A stretch of DNA of 64,000 bases from Rubricoccus marinus (GCF_002257665.1 NZ_MQWB01000001.1:793896-857895); one strand, 5' to 3'. Shown: positions 1 to 9,176, numbered from the stretch's first letter. Notes: generated by a model not told the origin, from the sequence alone. Translations and numbers: made by a program.

Positions 1-906
1 TCCAACTTCCGATCAGCACGCGTCGATGGCGATCAGACGGGTACCTACGGAAAGACCGAGCCTGCTACGGCCTCGTCGCTGCGGCTGGGGCTGGCGGTTG
101 CAGCGGATGGCGTCGAAACGCCGATGTCCGCAGCGTTCGTCGCGCCCACCGAAGGCGCCGCGCTCGGCGAGGACGACAGTGACGCCTACCGCCTGACGCC
201 CGGTGCCTGGCCCCGCGCGACCGTTTCCACGATGACGCTCGGCGCCGACCCCGTCCCGCTCGCCATCAACGCCCTCCCCGCCGACGCCTCTGGCGAGATC
301 ACGCTCCCCGTCGAGATTGCCGCCGAGGGCTACGCCGCGGGCGACCTGGAGGTGGTCCTCACCTGGACCGGCGCGCTTCCCGAAGGCTGGAGCGCCACGC
401 TCACGGACCGCCACACCGGCGAGCAGCACGTCATCGAACCCGGAGGCGAGGTCCGCCTCACGCTGGGCGTGCCATCGGCCGCCAAGTCTGCGGTCCGGCC
501 TCGCGGCCTGGGCCTTGACATGCTGCCCCCGCAGGCACGTTCTCTTGAGAAGGCGTCCAGCGGAGGCGCCATTTCCTCTGGCGACCGCCTCGCGCTGGTC
601 CTCACGCCCGCGAACGCCGTAAGCACGAGCGAGACGCCAGAGGCCTCTTTCGGCCTCGGCGCTCCGGCGCCGAACCCTGCCAGAGGCCTCGTACGGGTTC
701 CGTACACGCTCTCGGCCTCTGGCGAGGCGCGGGTCTCGGTCTACGACGCGCTGGGCCGCGAGGTCGCAACGTTGGCCTCTGGCGCCCACGCAGCTGGTGC
801 GCACACGGCGACGCTGGACGCGGGCGCGCTCGCGCCGGGCGTGTACGTGGTGCGTCTCTCGACGCCAGAGGCGGCCTCGGTGCAGCGCATCACTGTGGTG
901 CGGTAG
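1..906 (+). CDS. 3' part of a secreted protein with type IX-style C-terminal sorting domain (5' end outside window)
   Basis: The frame is open from the first base, so the start and any catalytic domain lie upstream of the window. The first ~210 visible residues match, in order, the region before the sorting domain of the subtilase at 1098-3851 (shared landmarks YGKTE, SAAFV, LGED, DAYRLTP, GALPEGW), so the two proteins are paralogous over their 3' halves. The last ~85 residues have the layout of the Bacteroidota type A sorting domain: GAPAPNPARG, LGREVATL, GVYVVRL and a terminal VVR. Proteins with this domain normally cross the inner membrane by Sec and the outer membrane by the type IX system; no T9SS component gene is in the window. 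Several in-frame decamers encode ASG or PEA. What the missing N-terminus does cannot be said. Confidence 0.85.
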   Translation, partial: SNFRSARVDGDQTGTYGKTEPATASSLRLGLAVAADGVETPMSAAFVAPTEGAALGEDDSDAYRLTPGAWPRATVSTMTLGADPVPLAINALPADASGEITLPVEIAAEGYAAGDLEVVLTWTGALPEGWSATLTDRHTGEQHVIEPGGEVRLTLGVPSAAKSAVRPRGLGLDMLPPQARSLEKASSGGAISSGDRLALVLTPANAVSTSETPEASFGLGAPAPNPARGLVRVPYTLSASGEARVSVYDALGREVATLASGAHAAGAHTATLDAGALAPGVYVVRLSTPEAASVQRITVVR

Positions 907-932
907 CGCCAGAGGCCCGGCCCTTCGGCTCG

Positions 933-966
933 CGCCCCGTCGGCTTCGGCTGGCGGGGCGTTTTCT
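933..966 (+). terminator. Rho-independent terminator after the first sorting-domain gene
   Basis: A 12-bp stem (CGCCCCGTCGGC paired with GCTGGCGGGGCG, two G-T wobbles) closes a TTCG tetraloop and is followed by TTTTCT. It lies about 25 bases after the stop at 906. Related hairpins recur at 3896-3924 and 6108-6139. Confidence 0.85.
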
Positions 967-1097
967 GTGGTGCCCGCGTCGGGGCGTAACAGGAATGATT
1001 GGTCCCCTTCGCCTGGGATTCACGGTGGGGCGCTCTCATTCCATCGCCGAGTCCTACTCTACCTGGGCTCTCACCTTGCGGACTCGTTCCCGGACCC

Positions 1098-3851
1098 ATG
1101 CCCCGATACCTCCTTGCGCCACTGGCGCTACTCTTCGCTTTCGCCGTCACGCCAGAGGCTCAGACAAATGTGGTTTCGGCAGAGATCGCCCAGGCATTTC
1201 AGGCCAGGGGCGAGGCTCGTGTGGTCATCATGTTGGAGTCGCCAGCCGTCAAGCGCGTTGACCTCACGGATCTTGCCGCCGTGAAGCGTGAGGTTGACGC
1301 CGTGCAAGAGAGCGTCCTCGCAACTCTCGGCGCCAGCAGCTATGTCACTCACCACCAGTACGAGACGGTCCCCGCGCTCGTGCTCACCCTGACCTCAAAG
1401 AAAGCCCTTGACCAGTTGCTGGCACACCCACACGTGCGCAAGGTCGACCTGGATGTGGGCGGTTCGGGAGGCCTTGACGACAGCGTCGCGCTCATCCGCG
1501 CCGACGAGCGCCAGACGAAGGGCAACAGCGGCAGTGGCATCGTCGTGGCGGTTATCGATAGTGGCATCGACACCGACCACGCGGACTTCTCAGGGCGCAT
1601 TGCGCACCAAGAGTGCTTTCTAGATACCGACGGCACCATCAACGGGGTGGGACAGTGCCCCGACGGCAGTGACCGGCAGACGGGTGCGGGTTCAGCCGAA
1701 GACGACCACGGTCACGGGACGCACGTGGCAGGTATCGTGGCCTCTGGCGGGACGGTTTCCTCTGTGGGCGTGGCTCCCGGAGCGGACATTGTGGCCATCA
1801 AGGTCCTCAACAGCAACAACAGCTTTTTCTACTTCTCCGAAATCGTGGCGGCTCTCGATTTTGTGAGCGCGAACCCAGCGCTGGGTGTTCAGGTCATCAA
1901 CATGAGCCTGGGAACGAACGCGCAGTACGCAGGCGATTGTGACGACGCAGCGGCCTTTACCATGGCAGGCGCAGCGGCCATCAACTCGCTCCGCGCCAAT
2001 GGCGTGATTGCGATGGCGAGTGCCGGAAACAATGGGTCCGGAACGACGATGGGAGCACCGGCCTGCATCAGCAACGTGATCTCGGTTGGGGCGACGGACG
2101 ACAACGACAGTGTCACCGGCTTCTCGCAGAGCAACTCGACGACCGATGTCTTTGCCCCGGGCAACGCCATCGTTGCTCCGTGGTTCGATGGTGCAACGGC
2201 GGTGCTCTCTGGTACCAGCATGGCAAGCCCGCACGTGGCGGGCTGCGCGGCTCTGCTTATCGAGTCTGGTGATGCCACGACGCCCGATGCCATTGAGGCT
2301 TTCCTTGAGGCCTCGCCGGTCCTCGTGACAGACGTTACCAATGGACTCTCTTTCCCCCGTCTGGACTGCGCGCCCACATTAACAGCCACGCTGACGGGCG
2401 TGCGCGATTACCGCGTGCTTGCGCTCCCCACCGGCGGCACCTACGACGACCTCCTCGGCCCGCTCTGGACGCAAGGTTTCCAGAACTCAGACGACGCCTC
2501 TGGCGGCTGTTCCGCCTACAGCTACGACGAGACCGCCGCGAGCTTCGAGGGCGGATATACGTGCCTCACCGACCAGGGCGCTACGTTCGCCAGAGGCCGC
2601 GGTGCCTACGTCTACGTTTATGCCGACGATGACCTCGACGCCTCTGGCGTGCAGGGCGGCTTCCCCAAAACGCTGAGCGTGCCCGATCCCGGGTTCACGA
2701 ATAGTGGCGCCCCGTTCACCTTTGCGCCGACGTACACCAACAACCTCGGCGTGCCCAGCTACCAGGAAGGTTGGAATCTCCTCGGTAACCCGCTCACGGC
2801 CGGCATGGACTGGGACGAGACGATCCGTGGCGGCGGTCTCACGCCGACGATCTACGTCCTCGACCCGAACTACTTCGGCGGCGACTACCGGACGTGGACG
2901 GCTGGAATTGGCGGGGACCTGCCCGGAGGCGTCGTTCCGGCGTTCCAGGGCTTTTTTGCCAAGGCCGTCGCTGCGTCTCCAACGCTGGAAGCGCCTCTGG
3001 CGTCGGTCGTGGACCCCGGGCCGGGTGTATACGGCAAGACGGAACGGACACCGCTGCGCCTAGAGCTCTCGACCGCTGCCGGTCCGGTTTCCGCCGCGTT
3101 CGTAGCCGTGGCGCCAGAGGCCGCGCTGGGTGAGGACGTACTAGACGCCTACCGTCTCACGCCAGCGGCCTACCCGCGCACGGTGCTCAGCACGAGCAGC
3201 ATCGGCGCAGAGCCCGTGCCTCTGGCGCTGAACGCGCTGCCGCAAGAGGCCTCTGGCGAGATGGAGGTTCCGCTGACGGTCGCCGCTGAAGGCCACACCG
3301 CCGGGCCTCTGGCGCTGAGCCTCGCGTGGAGCGGCGCGCTCCCCGAGGGGTGGACGGCCACGCTCGTGGACCGCACGCTCGGTACCGCGACGCCTCTGGC
3401 GGAGAGCGGTACCTACGCCTTCACGCTCGACGTGAGCGAGACCGCTAAGCGCTCCGCCGCACTCGGCCTCGACCTGATGTCGTTCACGGCGCCAGAGGCC
3501 AAGACCGGCGGCACGGCAGACTCCGGTGATCGCTTCGTGCTCCGCATCGCGCCCGCAAGCGCCGTGAGCACAGACGCGACGCCAGAGGCCGGGTTCGCGC
3601 TCGGTGCTCCGTCGCCCAACCCCGCGCGGGGCATGATCCGCGTGCCGTACGCGCTCGCGTCCTCTGGCGAGGCGGAGGTCTCAGTAGTGGACGCACTCGG
3701 CCGCGAGGTGGCCGTCCTGGCCTCTGGCGCGCACAGCGCGGGAAGCCACGAGGCGGCGCTGGACGCGAGCACACTCGCGCCGGGCGTGTACGTCGTGCGG
3801 CTGAGCACGCCGGAGGCGTCGGCCGTCCGCCGCGTCACCGTCGTGCGGTAA
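1098..3851 (+). CDS. Secreted subtilisin-like serine protease (S8) with C-terminal sorting domain
   Basis: The ATG at 1098 is preferred over one 99 bases upstream because it opens directly into a signal peptide (MPRYLLAPLALLFAFAVTPEA). Residues ~30-110 resemble an I9-type propeptide. The catalytic triad is visible: Asp154 in AVIDSGIDTDH, His206 in HGHGTHVAG and Ser374 in SGTSMASPH. Residues ~440-640 form a beta-rich region with no family I recognise, followed by the region shared with the gene at 1-906. The type A sorting domain ends the 917-residue protein (SPNPARGM, LGREVAVL, GVYVVRL, VVR). The expected job is an extracellular or surface-anchored protease. Fourteen or so decamers lie in frame, most in the 3' half, encoding PEA, PLA, ASG and once ARG; the catalytic core has few. 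Confidence 0.93.
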   Translation: MPRYLLAPLALLFAFAVTPEAQTNVVSAEIAQAFQARGEARVVIMLESPAVKRVDLTDLAAVKREVDAVQESVLATLGASSYVTHHQYETVPALVLTLTSKKALDQLLAHPHVRKVDLDVGGSGGLDDSVALIRADERQTKGNSGSGIVVAVIDSGIDTDHADFSGRIAHQECFLDTDGTINGVGQCPDGSDRQTGAGSAEDDHGHGTHVAGIVASGGTVSSVGVAPGADIVAIKVLNSNNSFFYFSEIVAALDFVSANPALGVQVINMSLGTNAQYAGDCDDAAAFTMAGAAAINSLRANGVIAMASAGNNGSGTTMGAPACISNVISVGATDDNDSVTGFSQSNSTTDVFAPGNAIVAPWFDGATAVLSGTSMASPHVAGCAALLIESGDATTPDAIEAFLEASPVLVTDVTNGLSFPRLDCAPTLTATLTGVRDYRVLALPTGGTYDDLLGPLWTQGFQNSDDASGGCSAYSYDETAASFEGGYTCLTDQGATFARGRGAYVYVYADDDLDASGVQGGFPKTLSVPDPGFTNSGAPFTFAPTYTNNLGVPSYQEGWNLLGNPLTAGMDWDETIRGGGLTPTIYVLDPNYFGGDYRTWTAGIGGDLPGGVVPAFQGFFAKAVAASPTLEAPLASVVDPGPGVYGKTERTPLRLELSTAAGPVSAAFVAVAPEAALGEDVLDAYRLTPAAYPRTVLSTSSIGAEPVPLALNALPQEASGEMEVPLTVAAEGHTAGPLALSLAWSGALPEGWTATLVDRTLGTATPLAESGTYAFTLDVSETAKRSAALGLDLMSFTAPEAKTGGTADSGDRFVLRIAPASAVSTDATPEAGFALGAPSPNPARGMIRVPYALASSGEAEVSVVDALGREVAVLASGAHSAGSHEAALDASTLAPGVYVVRLSTPEASAVRRVTVVR

Positions 3852-3895
3852 CCTGTTCGCCTGAGGTCCTGTCGTGGGAGCCTCTGACGATTCTC

Positions 3896-3924
3896 GCGCC
3901 CCGTCGGCTCTGCTGACGGGGCGC
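3896..3924. terminator. Hairpin between convergent subtilase and LuxR genes
   Basis: A 10-bp perfect stem GCGCCCCGTC / GACGGGGCGC with a 9-base loop; no T-tract follows, so termination strength is doubtful. It is flanked by a near-decamer (GCCTCTGACG at ~3880) and an inverted exact decamer (~3937). The block from ~3863 aligns with 6077-6139. Confidence 0.55.
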
Positions 3925-3947
3925 GCTGCGTTGGGCGCCAGAGGCCG

Positions 3948-5015
3948 CTACAACGGGCGGATCGCGCGGCCGACCTCGACGCGGGGGACGCCCAGCCGCT
4001 CCAGCACGGCCTCGACGTGGTGCCGCGCCGTGTGCACGCTAATGGCGAGCGCGGCGGCGATCTCGCGGTTGGTCCAGCGCTCCGCCAGCAGCACGGCGAC
4101 CTCGGCCTGGCGTGGCGTGAGGCCGAGGCGGGCGGCGGCCTCTGGCGCCAGAGGCCCGCTCCGGCGCTCGCGGCGCTCCGAGACCGCGACGACGCAGTAC
4201 GCGTCGCGCCCGTCGTGGACCTCGGTGGCCGAGAGGGCATATGTGGCCGCTGAGCCGTCGAGCGCGGCGCGCGGCGTGGGCGCCTCGCTCCAGAACGAGA
4301 GGGCGAGCCGGCTCGCGAGGGCGAGGAGCGCCTCGCGCTTGGGCTCGCGCGAGCACAAGGCGACAAGGCCCGGCGTGCGATGGACGATGCGGCCTGCGCG
4401 ATCGGCGACGAGGCAGGCGAGGCCAGTTGCGTCCAGCGTGGCGCAGAGGCGAGAGCGCGTGCTTCGCATCGCCGTGCACGCGTCGATCCCGGCCGTGAGC
4501 GCGGGGTAGAGAAGGTGTCCGAGTTGGCGCTGCTTCTCCGCGACCGACCGGCCGCGCTCGGTCACGCTGAGCGTGAGCTGAACCACGTCGGCGAGGGCGC
4601 GGGGGCGCGAGACGAGCGGGACGATAAACGAGAGGGCGTCGTACGAGCGGATCGAGGGGAGGAAGTCCTGCGTGTACGCGGTCCGCGCGAGGCGCTCGTA
4701 GGCGGGTCCGTAGATCTCGCGGCGGGTGCAGACGCCCAGGTGGAGGCCTCTGGCGAGAACGCCGCACCTCTCCAGAAGCGGGAAGAACTGCGCGTAGGCG
4801 GCCAACCGGCTGGGATCGACGCCGTCCGTGGACGCTTCCAGGCCCCGCTCGTCGGCCATGGTGAGCACACCGGAGCCCAGGCCCGTCGCGCTGCGCGCGT
4901 GCTCGGTGGCGAGGCCGCGCCACTCCTCTTCGGAGGCGCACGCCAGAGGCGAGGCGAGAACGCGGATGGCGTCGGCCACGCGGCGCTGCTCGGCGGAGGT
5001 GAGAGAAAGAGCCAC
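3948..5015 (-). CDS. LuxR-family transcriptional regulator with N-terminal sensor-like region
   Basis: The last ~60 residues are a LuxR/GerE helix-turn-helix: LTPRQAEVAVLL, then NREIAAALAISVHTARHH and VEAVLERLGV. The preceding ~290 residues show no receiver-domain aspartate pattern; part (CLVADRAGRIVHRTPG) resembles a PAS-like strand-turn-strand, so it is not an obvious two-component response regulator. I chose a GTG start at 5015, 11 bases after the stop of the hydrolase gene; the frame stays open further upstream but would overlap that gene. The arrangement suggests a hydrolase-regulator operon. The target genes and signal are unknown. Confidence 0.75.
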   Translation of the reverse strand: MALSLTSAEQRRVADAIRVLASPLACASEEEWRGLATEHARSATGLGSGVLTMADERGLEASTDGVDPSRLAAYAQFFPLLERCGVLARGLHLGVCTRREIYGPAYERLARTAYTQDFLPSIRSYDALSFIVPLVSRPRALADVVQLTLSVTERGRSVAEKQRQLGHLLYPALTAGIDACTAMRSTRSRLCATLDATGLACLVADRAGRIVHRTPGLVALCSREPKREALLALASRLALSFWSEAPTPRAALDGSAATYALSATEVHDGRDAYCVVAVSERRERRSGPLAPEAAARLGLTPRQAEVAVLLAERWTNREIAAALAISVHTARHHVEAVLERLGVPRVEVGRAIRPL

Positions 5016-5026
5016 AGGCGAACGGT

Positions 5027-5872
5027 TTAGTCGGCAGCGCCAGAGGCTTGGCGCTCCAGCCACTCGCCGGCGACGCGCACGAACGCCTCGGGCTCTTCCA
5101 GGAACGGGAGGTGTCCGCTGTGCTCGAACACGTGGCCCTCCGCCAGAGGCAGACCTGCCAGGAAGTCGGCGTGGGCGTCGGCGGGCGCGGCGACCCAATC
5201 GTGGCGCCCGGAGAGAACGAGCGTGGGCGCGGCGATCTCCGCAAGCCTCTGGCGGGCGTCGTAATCGCCGAGGAGTTCGTAGAACGAGCGCCGGCACGGA
5301 GCGGCGCGGAAGCGGATGCCCGCGGCGTAGGCCGCGAAGTCGTGCGCGTCGGGAGCGTGCGCGTAGAGCGGGAGCAGCGCTGGCATCAACGCCGCGAACT
5401 CAGCGTCGGAGGTGGGGGGCGCGGAAAGGACGGCGTTCAACGCGGCGCGCACATCTGCAGAGAGATCCCGCGCCTGCGCGCGCTCGACCGCTGCGGGGAT
5501 GTGGGCCGCCGCGCTCGGCGTGGCGCACAGGATGAGGCCCGCTACGCGCTCGGGGTAGGCCAGCGCCGCCTCTAGCGCGATGATGCCGCCGTAGGAATGC
5601 CCGAACAAAATCACCCGCTCGTGCCCGCCACGAGCCTCGTCCAACCTCTGGCGCACGTCCTCGACGCCAGCGGCCCACGTGCCGTGCGCAACGGTGCTCC
5701 AGTCGTCGGGGTCGGGGGCGCTGCCGCATCCCAGCAGGTCCACATACGTGAGCCGCGCGTGCTCCGCCAGAGGGTCCAGCCAGGGGCGGAGGGCGGCGCT
5801 ATCCCAGCCGAGGCCGCCGTGGAGCGCGAGCAGAGCGGGGCCGGCGGTGCCTATGGAGTGGGTAGCGAGCAG
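5027..5872 (-). CDS. Alpha/beta hydrolase (proline iminopeptidase / lactone hydrolase-like)
   Basis: The fold is clear: nucleophile elbow GHSYGG, acid in SGRHDW, and the late histidine in EHSGHLPFLEEP, with a helical cap between. The oxyanion-hole motif HGGLGWDS lies upstream of the first ordinary start codon (GTG at 5743). Reading back from there, the frame continues with sensible family sequence (ALLALHGGLGWDS ... LRPWLDPLAEHARLTYVDLLGCG) to about 5872, but I find no ATG, GTG or TTG before the stop at 5902. The real start may be a CTG near 5872, or the 5' end may carry a sequence error or mutation. The substrate is not predictable. It precedes the LuxR gene by 11 bases. Confidence 0.72.
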   Translation of the reverse strand: MLATHSIGTAGPALLALHGGLGWDSAALRPWLDPLAEHARLTYVDLLGCGSAPDPDDWSTVAHGTWAAGVEDVRQRLDEARGGHERVILFGHSYGGIIALEAALAYPERVAGLILCATPSAAAHIPAAVERAQARDLSADVRAALNAVLSAPPTSDAEFAALMPALLPLYAHAPDAHDFAAYAAGIRFRAAPCRRSFYELLGDYDARQRLAEIAAPTLVLSGRHDWVAAPADAHADFLAGLPLAEGHVFEHSGHLPFLEEPEAFVRVAGEWLERQASGAAD

Positions 5873-6107
5873 GAGTTTGTGGGGAAAGCGTGGGGGAAAC
5901 TAGGGCCTGGCGCGCAAACGGCAGGCTGACGGAGGCTGGGCAAAATGGGCAGTCTGTGCCCATGTGCGGGGAGGGGCGTCGCGCGTAGGCTACGAGTGCG
6001 GCATCTGACGGCCTCTGGCGCGAGCCGCGGCGTCGTCAGAGTGGTGATAGGCCGTGTGAAGCACAACGACTCGCCAGAGGCCCTGTGGTGGGAGTCTCTG
6101 GCGAACC

Positions 6108-6140
6108 AGCGCCCCGTCGGCCTCGGCTGGCGGGGCGCTT
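6108..6140 (+). terminator. Terminator-like hairpin without an intact upstream gene
   Basis: AGCGCCCCGTCGGC pairs with GCTGGCGGGGCGCT around a short loop, as in the hairpins at 933 and 3896, followed only by TTGCTG. The 45 bases before it (from ~6077) align with the stretch before the hairpin at 3896, so it appears to be a copied gene end. Confidence 0.55.
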
Positions 6141-6148
6141 GCTGTCGC

Positions 6149-6262
6149 GTCAGAGGCCTCGGGCAGGTTCTGTACGCGCTCTCGGCCTCTGGCGCTCGCG
6201 CCGCGGGCTTGTCCGTCGCAACGCTGGAGGCGTCGGTCGGACACCGCATTACCGTCGTGCGG
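6149..6262 (+). pseudogene. Decayed remnant of a type IX sorting-domain gene 3' end
   Basis: In one frame this stretch reads RGLGQVLYALSASGAR, then VATLEAS, then HRITVVR. That follows the end of the gene at 1-906 (ARGLVRVPYTLSASGEAR ... TATLDAG ... QRITVVR) with the middle of the domain deleted and the stop codon lost (CGGTAG is now CGGGGA). No matching upstream gene exists. The last 14 bases overlap the end of the kinase gene on the other strand. I read it as debris of a duplicated sorting-domain gene. Confidence 0.6.
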
Positions 6263-8702
6263 GGAGGATCTGCTGCGCCCGGCGGGCGGCCTCTGGCGGG
6301 CGGCCGCCCGTGGCTGCAGCGAGGTGGCGCCGGGCGCGGTCGGCCGCAGCGGTATCGCCGTGCGCCTCCGCGATGGCGAGGGCGGCTCTCGCATCTCGCT
6401 CCGCTTGCGCGAACGCGCCGAACCCGAGGCCCGCCTCCGCCTTGAGCGCGTACCACTCCCCGAGGTCCGGGTGATCCGCAGGCATGCGCCTTTCCGCGAC
6501 CGCGACGGCGGACGCGAACGTGGACGCGGCGCGGCGGTACTGGCCCGCGTAAAGCCGCGCCTCACCGAGGTACGCGATCGGGTAGATAACGTGATCAGCC
6601 CCGTACCTCTCCGTGTCGAACGCGATGGCCTCTTGGAGAAGGACCTCCGCCTCCGTGATCTGGCCAAGGTGGCCTCTGGCGCGGCCGAGCGCCATGAGTG
6701 CGCGCGTGGCGCGGCTGTTACGCCGGCCGGCTTCGGCTACCGCAACTCCCAGAGAGGTTTCAAGTGGCTCGATGGACTCTTCCACCCGACCCGCAAGGAA
6801 GAGCGCCTCGCCGAGCCGCGACCACGCTCGCTCTTGCCGCGCGCCGCTGGCTCCGGGACGGAGCATCGTTAAGGTCCGCTCCGCGGTGGCGATGGCCTTT
6901 TCGTGCTCGCCGAGATCGGAATACGCGCGTGAGATCCAGTGCAGGCCGATAAACTCGTATTCCGAGTCCTCGCCGCGGTGATCGCGGTAGAGGCGCTGAC
7001 CGAGCGATAGAACGCTCTCAAAATCAGCCATCGCGTCCCGGGTCGAGGCCAGGCGACGACGGACGCCAGAGGCCTCTTCGCCAGTCGCATCGCTACCGAG
7101 AAGCCCGAGCGACACGGTAAGGAGGGAATCCGCCGTCTGCGGCTCGCCGATCTGGATGTAGGTCTCCGCCAGCACACGGTTGAGGTACGCCCGGAGCGCA
7201 GGGGCCTCCACGCGGCCGACGCGCGCAACGCCTTCGGCGAGCGCCTCTCGCGTCGTAAACTCGCGGCCCTCGGCGTAGTCCGGGCTCGCGGTCTGGAACA
7301 TTCCGGCCAGGAGGTTCGCGGCTTCGGTGGCGCGTTGTGCGGAGCGTTCCGCTTCTGAACGGGCGGTCTCGGCAACGGCCACCGCCTCGCGTTCGTTCGC
7401 GAGCGAGACGAGGGAGAATGCGAGTCCGAGCACGAGCGCCAGAAGCGCAACGGCGCTCGCTCCGACCGCCGCCCGGTGCCGCTTCGCAAAGCGGCCGAAC
7501 ACGTACGCCACCGAGTCCGGCCGGGCCTTTACGGGCCGTCCCGTGAGGTAGCGGTCCAAGTCGTCTGCGAGGTCCGCCGCCGTGCTGTAGCGCCGAGCGG
7601 GATTGAGGTGGAGCGCCTTGAGACAGATCGTGTCGAGGTCCCCGCGGAGCGTGCGGGCGTTTAGAGCCTGCGGCGAAGTCTCTGACGGGGCGCTCCCGTC
7701 GCCAGAGGCGCGCCGTGGGTGGGACGCCGGGACGAGCCTGGACGGGCGCACGGGCTCCACCGTCGGGGCGCCAGAGGCTAGGGTGTCCTCATGCGGCCGT
7801 GCGCCCGTCAGGATCTCGTAGAGCAACGCGCCCAGGCCGTACACGTCGGCCGAGGTCGTCACCGCAGCCGAGGCGTCGTACAGCTCTGGCGCGGCGTAGG
7901 CAGGCGTGAGCACCCGCAGACCCGTCCGCGTCAACGGGTACGTGTCTCCGCCAGAGGCCGCGTTTGCGCCCTCTTCTAAGAGCTTCGCGATGCCGAAGTC
8001 CAGCACGACGGGCCGGGCCTCTGGCGAGCCGTCCGGGCCGTCGCGCTCGGTGACGAGCACGTTCGACGGCTTGAGGTCGCGGTGGACGACGAAGCGGCGG
8101 TGCGCGTGGTCCACCGCGCGGGCGACGGCGGCAATGAGGCGGACCCGGGCCTGCACGTCCAGGCCTCTGGCGTGGGCCCAGGCCGTGATGGGCGCGCCGT
8201 CTACGAACTCGGTGACGAGGTAGGGCACGCCGTCCTCGGTCTCGCCGCCGTCGATGAGCCGCGCGATGCCGGGGTGGTCCAGTGCAGCCAGGAGGACGCG
8301 CTCACGTCGGAGGCGGGCGGCGACGTCGGAGCCGGCGAGGGCGAGTGTCGTGCGGACGACCTTGAGCGCGACGGTCTGTTCGAAGGCGCCATCGGCGCGG
8401 TGGGCGCGGTAGACGCGGCCCATCCCGCCCTCGCCGACGAGCGCGCTGATACGGTACGGGCCGACGCGCGCGCCCTCATGCACGCTCGCGCTCGCATCCT
8501 CTGGCGCCAGAAGCTCGACGAGGGCGCCGGGGTTGTCCAAAATCGGATGGTCCGCCAGGGCTGCGTCGAGGAGCGGTCCGAGCTGCTTGCAAAGAGCGGG
8601 CGGGAGCGCTGCGAGGTACGCCGCGCGATCTTCTGCGCCGAGTTCGAGCGCGGCTTTCAGCGCCGCGTCGAGTTCGGCCCACGTCGGGGGAGTGAGGGTC
8701 AC
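6249..8702 (-). CDS. Membrane-anchored Ser/Thr protein kinase with helical repeat C-terminus
   Basis: An N-terminal helical stretch (1-80) precedes a Hanks-type kinase domain at ~82-385: glycine loop GEGGMGRVY (90-98), lysine K114 in VALKVV, HRDLKPSN (207-214), DFG (235-237) and APE (271-273). One transmembrane helix follows (~412-434), then ~380 residues of helical repeats that look like TPRs. This architecture is common in Planctomycetota, Acidobacteriota and Rhodothermota, often beside an ECF sigma factor; none is present here. The GTG start at 8702 is the first reasonable one and overlaps no gene. It is divergent from the sensor kinase at 9177. Its signal and substrates are unknown. Confidence 0.9.
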   Translation of the reverse strand: MTLTPPTWAELDAALKAALELGAEDRAAYLAALPPALCKQLGPLLDAALADHPILDNPGALVELLAPEDASASVHEGARVGPYRISALVGEGGMGRVYRAHRADGAFEQTVALKVVRTTLALAGSDVAARLRRERVLLAALDHPGIARLIDGGETEDGVPYLVTEFVDGAPITAWAHARGLDVQARVRLIAAVARAVDHAHRRFVVHRDLKPSNVLVTERDGPDGSPEARPVVLDFGIAKLLEEGANAASGGDTYPLTRTGLRVLTPAYAAPELYDASAAVTTSADVYGLGALLYEILTGARPHEDTLASGAPTVEPVRPSRLVPASHPRRASGDGSAPSETSPQALNARTLRGDLDTICLKALHLNPARRYSTAADLADDLDRYLTGRPVKARPDSVAYVFGRFAKRHRAAVGASAVALLALVLGLAFSLVSLANEREAVAVAETARSEAERSAQRATEAANLLAGMFQTASPDYAEGREFTTREALAEGVARVGRVEAPALRAYLNRVLAETYIQIGEPQTADSLLTVSLGLLGSDATGEEASGVRRRLASTRDAMADFESVLSLGQRLYRDHRGEDSEYEFIGLHWISRAYSDLGEHEKAIATAERTLTMLRPGASGARQERAWSRLGEALFLAGRVEESIEPLETSLGVAVAEAGRRNSRATRALMALGRARGHLGQITEAEVLLQEAIAFDTERYGADHVIYPIAYLGEARLYAGQYRRAASTFASAVAVAERRMPADHPDLGEWYALKAEAGLGFGAFAQAERDARAALAIAEAHGDTAAADRARRHLAAATGGRPPEAARRAQQILPARR

Positions 8703-9176
8703 GGCGCTTCGTCCAGCGGCGAGAAGGGGTGGAGGGAGACGCGCGAGCTCATCCGCCGGTCATGAGAAACGTGGGTGCAGAGGGGACGGAATATCAGACG
8801 TTTGCGCACCAGAGGCCGCGAGGGCGCGCGGCCGTTCGAGTCCGAACCCTCCACCCGCACGGCCTGGAAAGATTGGCAGCGTTCGTAGCGCCGTAGTAGG
8901 CCAACTCGTGCCGTGGTTGCGAAGCGCGGTTTGTGGCGGAAACCCCTCAACATACATCGCACAGTTTCCGATAGGACAGCGAAACGATCGGGCGGAGCTC
9001 GCGCGTGACTTCTGGCGCGCGCCTCGTCCTCGGGCACAGCCTCTGGCGTCGAAGCCAGATGTGTGGACATAGATGCCCACGTCTGCCGAGCAGGAGGGTA
9101 ACGCCCTGCTTCGTAGCAGCCTGTGGCGAAAGCGGAGGCCGGCGGGCTACATTTTTCAAACCCTTCCCACCACGCC
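8703..9176. other. Divergent intergenic region between protein kinase and propeller sensor
   Basis: This 474-base gap should hold promoters for both divergent genes. ORFs crossing it look arginine-rich and unstructured, so I see no gene. It has a few decamers or near-decamers and is slightly richer in A+T around 8930-8990. I could not assign a promoter motif. Confidence 0.5.

Noticed and set aside
3948..5297. The LuxR gene starting at 5297
   Set aside because: This would overlap the alpha/beta hydrolase gene by 270 bases; the added residues are arginine-rich and unlike the rest.
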